Below the pieces are notes generated by a model, which saw only the letters and a list, made by a program, of their open reading frames with translations, was not told the DNA's origin and did no database searches. From Kitagawia praeruptora (taxonomy: Eukaryota; Streptophyta; Magnoliopsida; Apiales; Apiaceae), in contig CM075346.1 in NCBI GenBank assembly GCA_037693485.1, positions 11,375,501 through 11,439,500 on the forward strand: a stretch of 64,000 nt of DNA, read 5' to 3'. The stretch's first letter is position 1. The number at the start of each line of letters is the position of its first letter. The translations under genes and the position numbers were made by a program. Positions 31,625 to 43,015 of the stretch are shown piece by piece.

Positions 31625-34438
31625 ATGCCCAAGACCAGGTCTCAAACGAAAGTAGATCAAGCGAAAAAGGATACATCTCCTCTTAGTCAACAAAGGAAAG
31701 AGAAGCAGCAAAAGATACCTGAACCAAAGATTGAGATGGCGGACCTTCCTCCCAAATCTTTGAAGAATTACTCACAGCCCTCTCCGAGTGGGGTACCTAC
31801 TGGCCTTGCTATGCCAGCAATTCAAGCAGCAAATTTCGAGATCAAGCCTGCTTTGCTCACTATGATCCAACAGAATCAATTTGCTGGTCTTGCCTCTGAA
31901 GACCCTACACTTCATCTGCAACGGTTTCAACAGCTCTGTTCTACAATTAAACATCAGGGAGTCACTCCAGACCAGTTGAAAGTCATGTTGTTCGGTTTCT
32001 CTCTTCGTGATAAAGCTCAAAAATGGTTGAATGATATTGACTTGACCGAGTGGGATAAAATTTCTCAAGCCTTCTTAACTGAGTTCTTCCCTCCCAACAG
32101 AACTGATGATTTGATCGACAAGATGATGGGTTTTAAGCAAGATTATGGCGAATCTCTTCGGGATGCTTGGGACAGATTTAAGGATCTTCAACGTGCATGC
32201 CCTCACCATGGTCTTGAGAAGTGGTTTCTGCTTAAACGCTTCTACAATGGTCTTGACCCTGAGACAAAAGGTATGGTTGATAACGCTGCGGGTGGTGTAT
32301 TTCTGGATAAAGGAGTTGATGATGCACATGCTTTTCTTTCGAATTTGGCTGCCAATCACTTCAGTAATCCGAGAGCAACCAAGAAAGGGGGTAAACTTGA
32401 AGTGGATGCTTATTCTCTATTATCATCTCAACTAGCTGCATTAACTCAGGAGATCCACTCTTTGAAGACATCTCAGCCCTCTACTCAACCTATGAGCATC
32501 AATGCATTGTCGTCCATGGCTCCTATGAATAATCCTGTTTGTGAAGTCTGTGGCATCCAAGGCCACTATGGTAATGATTGCCAATACAATGCTCAAAATT
32601 CACATAATTTTCAGATGGAGCAAGCAAATGTTTTCCAACAGAGGCAGCAGTACAATCCGTACTCCAACACTTACAATCCTGGTTGGAAAGATCATCCGAA
32701 CTTCTCATATAGGAACAATAATGCTCAGAATTCAAATGTTCCTAATCAGCAGCAATATCAACAGTCGTACCAGCCTCCTCCACAGCAGCAGTATAGGCCT
32801 CCGCAAGGACCTATGAATCCCCCTGGATTCCAGAAGCCCTATCAGAATTATGCTCCTCAAGCAAATCAAGCTGCACAGGCTGATAATCAAGGTGACATGA
32901 TGAAGATATTGCTACAAATGCAAACAAAGATGAACCAGATGGAGATTCATAACAAGATGTTGGAAACTCAGATTGCTCAAATGGCTAGTTCTTCATCTAC
33001 AAGGCAACAAGGCTCTCTACCAGCACAACCAACTCAGCCAAAGGAAAATGTGAATGCCATTACTCTTAGGAGTGGTCGTACATATGATGCTCCTCCGATG
33101 CCTACTGATGATGTTTCTACTGAGAAAGAAGAAGAGAATTCTGAGGAAGACAAGGTAGAGACAGTTGTTGAAGATGCAAACAAAGATGAAATTGAGGAAA
33201 GCAAGAAAAAGGATAAAGAGAAGACTGCAGTTACTCCTCCACCATTTGTGCCAAAGCTCCCATTCCCTAGCAGGATGAACAGAACTAAGGTGGACCAGCA
33301 GTTTGGTAAGTTCATGACACTTGTCAAGAATCTTGAGGTAACAGTTCCTTTCACTGATTTAATTTCTCAAGTTCCATCATATGCAAAGTTTCTTAAGGAT
33401 ATTCTCACTAAGAAAAGGTCTTTTGGTGAGGTAGAGACAGTAGCTTTTACTGAAGAGTGTAGTGCTGTTTTACAGAATAAGTCTCCACCTAAGCTTAAAG
33501 ATCCTGGTAGTTTTTCGATCCCATGTCATTTAGGTGCATTGTTCATTGATAAAGCTTTATGTGATTTAGGCGCTAGTGTCTCAGTCATGCCTCTCTCGGT
33601 TTTTCAAAAACTAAATATGGGAGAATTAAAATGTACACAGATGACTTTGCAAATGGCAGACCGTTCGATAAAATATCCCCTTGGAATTTTAGAGGATGTG
33701 CCTGTTAGGGTTGGAAAATTCTATATTCCTGTAGACTTTGTAGTTCTTGATATGGAAGAAGATAGTCAGATACCTATTATTTTAGGTAGACCATTTCTTT
33801 GTACTGCAGGTGCTATTATTGATGTTAAAAGTGGGACTCTCACATTGAGCGTTGGTGATGATAAAATTGCTTTTACTCTAACCTCTGCTCTTAAATCCCC
33901 TTTGCTTGAGAATACTTGTTGCAGTATTGATGTTGTAGATGAGATTGTCCAAGATTATACTCCTCAGATTCTATTGAATGATACATTGGAAGCAGTGCTC
34001 ATGCTTGAAGCTTCAGAAGGAGAAGGACATGCTGAAGTCGATTCATTGATTCTTGAGTTGAATGATCACAACATTGATTCCATTGACAGTTCTTTAGTTC
34101 GAGATCTCTCGAGTATTAAGCTTGGGAAACTTCCACCACATTTGAGGTATGTCCTGTTCAATAATGAGCTAGTGATTTTTGAAGAGGGGCATGATAACGT
34201 GTTGCGAAGGTGGAAAGCCAATGATAAGGAAGAAGAAAGTTTTGTTCAGCCGGTTGAGTCGAAGAAGCACTCTAGGGGTGTGAAGAAGAAAAAGAAGAAG
34301 ATTTGGCCGTTGGGTAGTAAAATCAAGTTGAAGTCTGATGGAAGAGCATTGTGGAAAGCGAGCAACCAAGATGTCAACGTTCGTAGGAATGGTCTTTCTG
34401 TTGAGGATGGTTCAGTAATTCTTTTGAGACCGCCTTGA
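31625..34438 (+). CDS. Gag-protease polyprotein of element F (Athila type)
   Basis: 937 aa from ATG 31625 (MPKTRSQTKVDQ), uninterrupted. Retrotransposon gag domain at about 80-205 (LRDKAQKWLNDI, WDKISQAFLTEFFP). A zinc knuckle CEVCGIQGHYGNDC is near 303. A Gln/Tyr/Pro-rich stretch follows to about 425, with a coiled segment KMNQMEIHNKMLETQ after it. An acidic linker (about 495-540) is followed by an Athila-type protease with CDLGASVSVMPLSVF near 645 and PIILGRPF near 720, so the D-S/T-G triad reads D-L-G. The C-terminus is Lys-rich. This is gag plus protease of normal length; pol, which should follow, is absent. A 5' extension without ATG is ignored. Confidence 0.92.
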   Translation: MPKTRSQTKVDQAKKDTSPLSQQRKEKQQKIPEPKIEMADLPPKSLKNYSQPSPSGVPTGLAMPAIQAANFEIKPALLTMIQQNQFAGLASEDPTLHLQRFQQLCSTIKHQGVTPDQLKVMLFGFSLRDKAQKWLNDIDLTEWDKISQAFLTEFFPPNRTDDLIDKMMGFKQDYGESLRDAWDRFKDLQRACPHHGLEKWFLLKRFYNGLDPETKGMVDNAAGGVFLDKGVDDAHAFLSNLAANHFSNPRATKKGGKLEVDAYSLLSSQLAALTQEIHSLKTSQPSTQPMSINALSSMAPMNNPVCEVCGIQGHYGNDCQYNAQNSHNFQMEQANVFQQRQQYNPYSNTYNPGWKDHPNFSYRNNNAQNSNVPNQQQYQQSYQPPPQQQYRPPQGPMNPPGFQKPYQNYAPQANQAAQADNQGDMMKILLQMQTKMNQMEIHNKMLETQIAQMASSSSTRQQGSLPAQPTQPKENVNAITLRSGRTYDAPPMPTDDVSTEKEEENSEEDKVETVVEDANKDEIEESKKKDKEKTAVTPPPFVPKLPFPSRMNRTKVDQQFGKFMTLVKNLEVTVPFTDLISQVPSYAKFLKDILTKKRSFGEVETVAFTEECSAVLQNKSPPKLKDPGSFSIPCHLGALFIDKALCDLGASVSVMPLSVFQKLNMGELKCTQMTLQMADRSIKYPLGILEDVPVRVGKFYIPVDFVVLDMEEDSQIPIILGRPFLCTAGAIIDVKSGTLTLSVGDDKIAFTLTSALKSPLLENTCCSIDVVDEIVQDYTPQILLNDTLEAVLMLEASEGEGHAEVDSLILELNDHNIDSIDSSLVRDLSSIKLGKLPPHLRYVLFNNELVIFEEGHDNVLRRWKANDKEEESFVQPVESKKHSRGVKKKKKKIWPLGSKIKLKSDGRALWKASNQDVNVRRNGLSVEDGSVILLRPP

Positions 34439-34461
34439 GTTGAGGAAGTGACGTCGAGCCA

Positions 34462-34499
34462 ACGACGTTAAACAAAAGCGCTTCTTGGGAGGCAACCCA
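34462..34499 (+). other. Conserved post-ORF motif of Athila-like elements (copy in F)
   Basis: ACGTTAAACAAAAGCGCTTC then TTGGGAGGCAACCCA. Inverted repeats TTGGG/CCCAA and AGCGCT. Shared with element B despite unrelated upstream ORFs. Followed by two long A-rich tracts (34510-34578). Confidence 0.75.
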
Positions 34500-34547
34500 A
34501 GCCTTGTTGAAAAAAAAAAAAAAAGAGAAAAAAAAAAATGAGTGTTG

Positions 34548-34578
<31 letters not shown>

Positions 34579-34590
34579 CGTTTTTTGAGC

Positions 34591-34748
34591 AATTTGCAGG
34601 TCAGTAACGCAGGTTGCCCCTGCGTTTCTGCAATAGGGGCAGTTTGCGGGGGTGTAACGCAGGCTGCGCCTGCGTTACTGTATTAAGGGCAGTTTGCGCG
34701 GCTGACACGCAGGTTGCGCCTGCGTGTCTGGTTATGGAGCAGTTTGCC
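34591..34748 (+). repeat. 50-bp tandem hairpin array of element F
   Basis: Three 50-bp units with the hairpin ACGCAGG-NTGCN-CCTGCGT at 34607, 34657 and 34707, joined by GGGCAGTTTGCG. Arms are 7 bp and perfectly complementary in all copies; the loop varies. Confidence 0.85.
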
Positions 34749-34971
34749 TTACACTCGCGCCATCTGCGCGTGGTCCAGGTGTTTGCAGGAAGTTGTCAGC
34801 ATGTGTTCTGTCAGATTGTGCGAGTTGTGTTACCTGTGTATATAAACAAAAAATCTTTTACACCCATTCTTTTTATACACCCCCATTCTCTCTAATTCTA
34901 ATCCTTTTTCAATTCCAAAACCTCCCATCTCTCCCCCAAAAATTCTAAACCTATTTCTATTCTAATTCTTA

Positions 34972-35031
<60 letters not shown>

Positions 35032-37336
35032 TTTCTTTATTATTTTTGTATTTTATTTAGGAATTTATTTATTTATTTATTTATTTATTTATTTTTGTAT
35101 ATTTATTATTATTATTATTACTATTATTTGTTATTATTATTATTATTATTACTATTTTTCTTTTTAATCCCTAAACCCTATTACCATCCTATCATTCCAT
35201 TGTCTATATATACCCATACATACACACCCAATTTATTATTTTCTTCCTCTACATCTCTAAAAAATTCAAGTTTGGGGGAAAATTAGTACAAGTTCACCTC
35301 TTTGATTCGTAGTTGGGATTTTTCTTCTCTAATTTTTTATTACGAATTTGTGTTCTTGTAAATTGGGGGTTTTGTAATATTCTTGTTAATTGGGTATTTT
35401 TGGTGTGATATTGCTTGGTGGTTTTTGCAGGAAATTTCTTGGTGGATGTTGGTGGTGAGTGGGTGGCTTCTAAGCGAATGAGGGATGGTTTTCACACCTG
35501 ACACCTTGATTCCAGGGGAGTTTTCTTTCTTTTCTTTTTAGTGTAGTTTTATTTTGTTTTTTTTAGTTGTAGTTTTGTATCTTATTCATTAGTTCATTGG
35601 GGACAATGAACCGCTTAAGTGTGGGGAGGTGTTCTCAACGTAGTGTATTACTTGTTAAAAAAAAAAATCCAAAAAAATTAAAAAATTAAAAATACCAAAA
35701 ATAATTCTAGCCATGCAATTTGATTAGTTGTTGTATTTTGCTTGATACACCCATGCATGCGTAGAATTCTTGTGTTTATTGACGCTTTTGTATGAGAAGT
35801 GACGTGCTTTGTTCTTGTGCACACACTTACACTAGCAAGTTGAAGCTAGTAGACTTAATTGGATGTTGTAAGTGATTAGAATGACATGAATATGTGCAAG
35901 ATGACTTGGTTTTCATGCTTTGAGTACAAGTAGGTGCGTTAGAGAGTCTTGTTACCTGGGATTGATTATGTTTTGTCATACCAAGTGAGTTTTTGAGCCT
36001 ATATGCATATCTTTTGCATGATTTTTCGTTTGCTTGAGTGTCCACATGTTGTTTACATTGCTAGCACTTACTTGAGATCTTTCTTGAAATGCATGACATT
36101 ACTTGATGATAAGATGATAAAGGCACTTAGGTTTAACCTTGTATTTCCCATATTTCCACACCATTTATACATGATCAATTAGTTAACCCTTTGAGCCTAA
36201 TCCTATTCTTTCGGTGACACACCACATTACTTGCCATTATCCTTTTTATTCTATTGGCCTTACATTGAATTTGAACCTAAATTGTCAAAGGCTAGTATCG
36301 TGCTTAAGGGAGTAATAAGGTGTTCATAAAAGGGGGGTTATTGATGATCATACTTTTGGGGAATTATTGATTTTGGGTTGATACTTGCTAGTCGAAATTC
36401 ATAATAATATCTATGGATCATTGTGCTTATTCCTTAGCTCTCAGAAAAGAAAAAAAAAAGAAAAAGAAAAAAAAAGAAAAAAAAAACAGAAAAAAAAAAG
36501 AAAAAAAAAGAAAAAAAAAAGAGAAATAAATTTGAGAGCATTCTTATGTTTGTATGATCCTTCTTCATTCGACTAGTCAAGTTATTATAAGGGATATTGA
36601 AAAATCCAAGTGTGGGGAAGTATTTGTTTTAATAGAAAGGGAATTGGATAATGATTATTGTTGGGTACTAGCTTTTGACATTAACCTGTTTTAGCTTTAC
36701 TTGACATACCTGATCCCTAGCCCACGCTACAACCCGAATAAAGACCTTTTGATTGTCATCAGTAATGTATGTTGTGTTGAGAGTGAGATTGATTGCGAGT
36801 GTCAAGTTGTGTTTATGATTTTGTTGGAATTGAGTGATACACTTAACCTTGTTCTTGAGTGAATATTCGTTTGTGAGTGAAAGGTGAGTTATTACTTGTT
36901 TTGGCATAGGAGATCCCGGGTTTAGACTTAAAGATGTATTTCTTGTGGGCTTAGCATGATTACCAACGATTTTTACACTTGACATGAATTTTTATGACCT
37001 TCTGCATGTTGGTTGAGTAGACTACGTGAATACTTGCACTTTCGACACCAAGACATCGTATGTTTGCTTTGATTCTTAAGTTGATGTGGCATGAGAGGAC
37101 TTGTGTGTGTGGTGTTGTGTTAGCATTGATCTGTTGCATGGTTGGATGAATTTTGTGGGTACATTCACTATAAACCCTCACGAGACAACACTCGTCCTAC
37201 TAGGGCTGCCTAGGGGTTTAACGGCTTGTTGCATATGCTCAATGCAATCGTGTCATCTACGAAAGTGATGTTTGTTAGGACTTAGTTTTTTCACTTATTT
37301 GCCCGAGGACGTGCAAATGCTAAGTGTGGGGATGTT
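34749..37336 (+). other. Long non-coding 3' region of element F
   Basis: About 2.6 kb without a supported gene. Microsatellites: (ATT)n at about 34978-35030, (ATTT)n at 35063-35094, (ATT)n at 35104-35155. A GAAAAA-rich tract is at 36444-36525. GTGTGGGGA polypurine-like runs recur near 35620, 36610 and 37325. Segments up to about 36420 are homologous to element B 3535-5020 (reverse complement). Confidence 0.75.
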
Positions 37337-38632
37337 TGATAGAGTATATTTTTATATATATTTTAGATGATTTTATTCTCATATTTATTGTGTTTTGCAT
37401 TGATTTGGATTTTTATTTAATAGATTTTATTGTTTTATTGTAGGAAATAAAGAATTCATAACTTGGAAGGATTTGGAGCAAAAAGAGCTATTTTGGAGAT
37501 AAAATAGGAGAAAATTCGTAATATTAGGCTATACGGGCTGCCTGCACTGTTTTGGCCATATCTTGAGTTCCAGAAGTCAGAATTTGACGAAATTACAGCC
37601 CACGCGAAGCTTAGGGAATTATCTTTAATTCAGAGGTGGTCCAATAAGCAAAATCCAACTGGAAGAGCCCAGAAACAGAGGAGCAAAATTAGTGACGAAT
37701 TTTACAAGAAAATCCTATTCAATTATGGATATCTTTTTGTAAATTGATTAGGATATTAAAAATACTTTTATTAGAAGAAAGAGATCAGATTTTATTAGGT
37801 GATATATAATAAAAACGTGGGATAGAAGAGAGGGAGTTAGGACGTATTTTATATTTTTACAAAAGCTAGGGTTTTGTTTTCTCTCTTCATCTCTTCTTTT
37901 GTAAGCACTTAGTTTAATTTGGATCTTCATTGTTCTTCGTTATTCAAAGGTTTAAGGTACTCTTTATCTCATCTTGTTTATTATTACATGTTTATTATGG
38001 CTTCTTTCATTATTATTATTATTAGTTTTTATTCTACCATGAGTGAGTAGTTTAATTCTAGGGTATTAAGGGGAGCCATGTTTGCACCATGATTTGGGCT
38101 TAATTTGATTAGTAGATTGATGGGTAAAGAGTAATTCTGATTGATATGTTATAATTCTTAATTTGTGTAATTGCGCAATATCACGGATTAATTGATTGCA
38201 ATAGGAGTAATAGATCGAGAGATTTTACTACTAGAGGCTTACATACAATTAGCAGAATTGAAGGTGAGTGTGAGAACATCATTAGATATTCTGAAAGCGT
38301 TAATGCTTGAGAAAGATTAACTGTTAATGCTTGAGAAAGATTAACCATTGCTTTAATTACTTAATCCCATTGAAAAGCTATACTTTTGTGATTTGTTTGG
38401 TGTAAACATGGTGAACCTGAATTGCCCTAGATCCCTTAATTAATTGATTTAAAACCTTTGTTAAATTTGCTTTATTAGTTAATAAAATTCTCAAACAATC
38501 GTTGTGACTAGAAACAATTGATAGCAATTGAATTGAAATTGAAACTGTCTCCTTGAGGATTCGACCCGTATTTGCTAGTATCTACTACAATTGATACCGT
38601 GCGCTTGCGGTTAGACGTAATTTTACATATCA
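37337..38632 (+). repeat. 3' LTR of element F
   Basis: 1296 bp, apparently identical to the 5' LTR, directly followed by ATTGT. Confidence 0.96.
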
Positions 38633-38643
38633 ATTGTCCAACA
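38633..38643 (+). repeat. Terminal 11 bases of the element E 3' LTR
   Basis: ATTGT (duplicated by F) plus CCAACA, completing the E LTR; followed by the E target duplication GTGAC. Confidence 0.9.
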
Positions 38644-38648
38644 GTGAC

Positions 38649-38950
38649 ATCATGAAATCATCAATTATTTGTATTTTTAACTTATAACCAATCATTTTAA
38701 ATAATAATATTGAAGTACATTAACTTACAAATTAAACAAATTTTACATAATCATTATACAAATGAGATACTTTTACTAATTTTTATACTTGATTATTAAT
38801 TTATACTAACTATTATTGAAAAGTGAAGATAAATTTGATTTCCAAATATCAAAATACTTTAATCTTACCAAATTTTTTTCCCTCAATACACAGAAAAGGA
38901 TACCATTTTTTTAAATTTTGTTTTTTTATATTTAAAAATAACTATACAAA
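38649..38950. other. AT-rich spacer, nothing recognised
   Basis: No ORF with a recognisable motif and no terminal repeats. Confidence 0.6.
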
Positions 38951-38959
38951 GTGTACAAA

Positions 38960-39295
38960 GGGTGAGTGCCCAAAATGGACCAAAATCAATTTGCATGGCC
39001 CAAACTGCCCCATTTCAGAAAAATGGCCCGAAATACCCCATGGATACGCTATTTCGTGCTGCGCACCCGATGATACGCTAATTTGTACACCGTATCAAGG
39101 CTCTGTTACGACACACGGTACAGCAAAACAGCCTTGTCGCGTCACACGGTACAGCAAAACACCCCCTGATCCGGCAGACGAAACAACGTAACATGTCGTT
39201 TTTAAAAAATAAATAATGCGGCACACGATTTAGCGTAATCAGGGGACAGATGAGGGCCAAGGAGCTTGAATTTGGTCCATTTTAGGCATTATCTC
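38960..39295. mobile_element. Mutator-like MITE with 9-bp target duplication
   Basis: 336 bp flanked by GTGTACAAA on both sides (38951-38959 and 39296-39304). Terminal inverted repeats of 28 bp share 22 matches, including AAAATGGACCAAA. The 9-bp duplication points to a MULE-derived element. Inside, a CACACGGTACAGCAAAACA unit occurs twice. The ORF across it is not supported as a gene. Confidence 0.8.
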
Positions 39296-39304
39296 GTGTA
39301 CAAA

Positions 39305-41036
39305 TTTATTTAATGAGTATTAAAGTTGTTTTAGTAATTTTTTTCTTGCCAAATTGATCAATTTAATTAATAATTAAAAATATCATCTTACAATTTTACT
39401 ATAGATCAATGTAAGTTTTTATAGTAAAATATGTAATGTTTTGTATTATAATTATGATTAATTTGATCTTAAAAAGAAATAACAAGCTAATTTGAGTGAC
39501 TGGAATAAGATGAAAGGAATTGTTTTTGGCTCAGCCTAAACTTCTACCTTGCCTCTTCATCGGTCGTCGTCATTGTTTTTAATTAAGAAAATGATCGTCG
39601 ATCATCATCATCGATCATCCTTTCCGTTGAAAAATGATTATCAGGTCTTCATCGTTGTTTCATCGAGAAACAATTGTTGAATTATTGTTATTTTTGTTGT
39701 AAATCGTCATCGTTTTCAATTGAAAAACGATCATCAATTGTAAGTCGTTGCATTATCGTTGGATTAAGACAGTCTCAGCCACAAATTCGTCATCATTGTT
39801 GCTCTGGTTTCACCTCATCATCATTTTTATTAAAAACTTAGATTCTTGATATCATGATACAATATTCGTAAATGCACATCGTCTTATTCAATCATGAAGG
39901 CAAAATTTTTGACTCATTTATAATATAATGATTACTTATATAACCAATACCAAATTAATATTAAAGATAATTAGTATAATAAAAAAATTATTCCTATTTA
40001 TTAATAATAATAATTTTGATAATTTTTCGTATTACATGAATAATAATATGTTAATAAAATCTCTACCCACAATCCTAGTCTTTACATGCCCAAGATGCCA
40101 TCAGTTTTGTATTTCACCTTAAAAGCAATTATTCAAAGCCAAGCCCCTCACCTTGTGTTTGGATGTTTAAATCAATAAACGGAATCCCTCACATAGTTAT
40201 TACTTATTAACTTCAGTTATTTTGTTGCTAATGTGGGAAACTTAAGAAATTACAATTTTTTATATATGACTTCCAACTATTTCTTTCCGAGTAATGTTAG
40301 AAAATTAAAAAAATTCTTCAACAATATTTCCAAAATGTGACAGGTGTTAAGATGGTAAAATATAAAATTTTAATTGGGGATTAATGTTATCCATTATATT
40401 AATTATTCTATCAACCAATGATGAGAAGAAGACAAGTGACATTTGATCAAGTTTTTGGACATTTTTTTGATTCCCTAGCATTTTTCTTTACGAAAACTAA
40501 TAATACCAATTTGAAAAGGTAATACAAAAAATTGTTATGAGGAATCAACATTTTCATGGAATAGGAAATCCACTCATGAGTAACCTTTGAACAAAAATTA
40601 GTGATTTTTCATTAAATATTTATGATATAATTGTGTAAATAAAATTTATAAAGTACTTTCATCCAAAAAAATTAAGTGTCCATATAATGTCAGTAATTAT
40701 ATCATAATTTAAATTGTTTTCTATTTAATTTATAATTATAAGTTGGAGATTAAATGATCTAAATACTAAATTTTTAGTACGTAAACATAAAAAATGTAGA
40801 AAAAATACACAAAAAATGACTATTTTTTTTTTTTTGAGATTATGATTTTATAACTCATGACGTGACGTAACCCATTTAAGTATACAGTGTACCTCCTAAA
40901 TTTTTTTCTAAATTCGTCATGATGTAATTTATTTAAGTATATGGTGTACTTCCCAAAAGAATTATAGATCCGTCATTGTTTGTGTCCTAGAGTGTTGAGG
41001 TTGACTCAAAGTGCATTTGTATTTGTAGCTCCAAAC
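39305..41036. other. Spacer, no gene seen
   Basis: AT-rich. Near 39560-39800 there is a degenerate ATCATCG / GATCGTC trinucleotide-like tract on mixed strands. Two partial copies of a TTTAAGTATAYRGTGTAC segment lie at about 40870 and 40930. Confidence 0.55.
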
Positions 41037-41039
41037 TTT

Positions 41040-41261
41040 GGCCCCGTTTGCCTCCTTTTATTTACAATTTATAAGTTATTTATTTCGAAAAAATTTTTGT
41101 ATTTACATATTTTTTTTTTTAGAAAAAAATGTGTATGTAGAGTTTAATATTCGTTATCTTGCAAAAATATGTTACTTATTTCAGAAAAAAATACATATTT
41201 CTTAACTTTTTTCTAAAATAAGTAATTTATTTCTAAAAAATAAAATTTCCCAAACGTACCC
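41040..41261. mobile_element. Small MITE, same family as 63232-63452 (opposite orientation)
   Basis: 222 bp with ends GGCCCCGTTTG and CAAACGTACCC and flanking TTT triplets. Its interior, in reverse complement, matches 63232-63452 over most of its length (AAATAAGTAACTTAT, AACGAATATTAAACTC). PIF/Harbinger-like by terminal and flank style (inference). Confidence 0.7.
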
Positions 41262-41384
41262 TTTATTTGTCTCCGAGCATAGAGAAGGTTTTTAAAATAA
41301 TAGTTCAAAAATTATCATTTGATCTGTACGAAAAGGAGATGCCCAGGCACGAGAATTACATATCGTGTGTGTTTGAGATATCTT

Positions 41385-41830
41385 AAAATAAGTAACTTAT
41401 AACTTATAAGCACTTATGTCATATAAGTGATGAGTAGAGCAGTCAGTAGAGTGTTTGGTAAATTAGAACTTATAATCAGTAGACTGTTTGGGTAAATCAG
41501 AACTTATAAGTTAATTTTTTTTATAAATTTCAAAATATTATTTTTTTATATATAACAATGGATATCAATGGATAGATTTGATATATACATATCAATTTTC
41601 TAATGAATGGATCGAGAAATATATGGTTTTGAAAATTTAAAGGATATTATATATTACGTATATCGAGAATAAGTTATAAGTTGAAAGTTAAGAATTCTTA
41701 ACATTCAACTTATGGGTTTATAAGTTATAAGTTGAGCTAAAACTTATTTTGGCAAACACCCCCCATAAATGCTTATGGTCTTATAAGCCATAAGTTGGCT
41801 GCAAAATGGAAAGCCAAACAGGCTCATAAC
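41385..41830. mobile_element. Cluster of MITE remnants with GTTTGG ends
   Basis: Several GTGTTTGG and CCAAACA ends (41450, 41488, 41752, 41817) and many ACTTATAAG palindromes suggest one or more nested MITEs. Boundaries could not be resolved. Confidence 0.35.
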
Positions 41831-41981
41831 TTGCTTCTATATGAATACTTGCATTACATCTTCATCATATGCTATCTTAAGAGTACTTAAGGTATATAGC
41901 TTATCTGTTACTCTTGTCCTTAAGATGCTTGGTCATTCAAAATTTAGAGTTTAGAGTCTTAAGATGCGAGTCCAAATCTTC

Positions 41982-42132
41982 TACACCACTTTAGGTGTGC
42001 ACTTCATGTGCCACCTTAGGTGGTTGTTTTTGATTGACTCATCTCTCATTAATATAAATGGGACCCCCTTGCATTCACACCAACCACCCAATCAAAAACA
42101 ATCACATGGAGTGGCACACCTAAAGTGGTGTA
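41982..42132. mobile_element. Fold-back MITE-like inverted repeat
   Basis: 151 bp whose arms TACACCACTTTAGGTGTG and CACACCTAAAGTGGTGTA are perfect complements, with inner arms GGTTGTTTTTGATTG / CAATCAAAAACAAT also pairing. No clear target duplication. Confidence 0.65.
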
Positions 42133-42177
42133 AAAGATTTCTTCTACACCACTCTTGTACACCACTTTGGACTCTTA

Positions 42178-42571
42178 GAGGGTGTTTGGGATTGCTTAAA
42201 ATAAGTTACTTTTGACTTAATGGAGGTGTTTTTAACTTAAAAGAGAAAGTAAAGTTATTTACTTTAAGTTGAATGAATGTGTTTGGGTAATTTTACTTAA
42301 AGTTAAATGGGAATTTAATAATTTTGACTTAAAGTGATATTTGATTTAAAAAAATTTTAAATTCATGATATTTAAGCTTTACAAGAATTTTGAAAAAAAA
42401 AAAAAAAAAAAACTCCATAAGTCATAAGTCATAAATCAAAAGTACCTAAATGTAACTTCTGACTTAAAACAGTTTTTTAACTTAAAGTCGGCTTAAAGCC
42501 ACGTTACACAAACACACCTAAAACTCCTTAAAGGAGCTTTTGGCTTTAAGTAAGGGTAGCCAAACAGGCTC
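42178..42571. mobile_element. Tourist-like MITE
   Basis: 394 bp with terminal inverted repeats GAGGGTGTTTGG / CCAAACAGGCTC and a TTA target duplication (42175-42177, 42572-42574), typical of PIF/Harbinger-derived MITEs. Located about 0.45 kb past the stop codon of the epoxide hydrolase gene. Confidence 0.8.
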
Positions 42572-43015
42572 TTAAGATGCTATCTTAAGACTGAAGGTAT
42601 ATAGCTTATCTGTTACTCTTGTCCTTAAGAATATGCTTCATCATTCAAAATTTAGAGTCTCTCATCTTCTTAACCCTTACTTTACATCTTCACAGTTTTG
42701 CTTTCTGTTCAAACCTTTATCTTACCTTTCACGATTTTGCATCGCATTCCTACCATTTTTCATTTTTGATAAACAATCGATGGTTGACAGTTTTTCCATG
42801 CTCTTACAGGACATTTTTGTATATTTTTCAATACATTAGTGTTAGTTATCCAAGATATAGGTATGCATATTGCTGACTTATCATAAGACGAATCTTTATG
42901 AGACTCTGAGTTATACGTAAGCATATTGCTGACTTTATCAAATTAATCAAGACTGATCACACATTCATACGGATTACAGTTTTACTAAAACAGAGCCAGA
43001 TGAAACGAATTGATT

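Larger units (their letters stand above)
30192..38632 (+). mobile_element. Element F: young Athila-like element with gag-protease only
   Basis: LTRs of 1296 bp each (30192-31487, 37337-38632), identical wherever I compared them, with the perfect target duplication ATTGT (30187-30191, 38633-38637). Internal order: primer site, gag-protease ORF, conserved post-ORF motif, poly-A tracts, hairpin array, 2.4 kb of non-coding sequence, polypurine end (GTGTGGGGATG). No reverse transcriptase or integrase. It is the youngest insertion in the window and must have been mobilised in trans. Confidence 0.96.
19046..38643 (+). mobile_element. Element E: degenerate Copia-type LTR element hosting H and F
   Basis: Outer element bounded by the target duplication GTGAC (19041-19045 and 38644-38648). 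The 5' LTR is 593 bp. The 3' LTR is split by element F, its last 6 bases (CCAACA) lying beyond F at 38638-38643. Element H is inserted at ATACC in the 5' internal region. After removing H and F, E has about 4.25 kb of internal sequence. It is full of stops and local duplications, with faint Copia pol traces on the plus strand. The polypurine tract TGTGGGGGAT precedes the 3' LTR, confirming plus orientation. Confidence 0.88.

Noticed and set aside
34504..35286. Lys-rich and Tyr-rich ORFs in element F
   Set aside because: Products of poly-A tracts and (ATT)n microsatellites.
38823..39191. 122-aa ORF
   Set aside because: Spans the left boundary of the Mutator-like MITE and mixes unrelated sequence.
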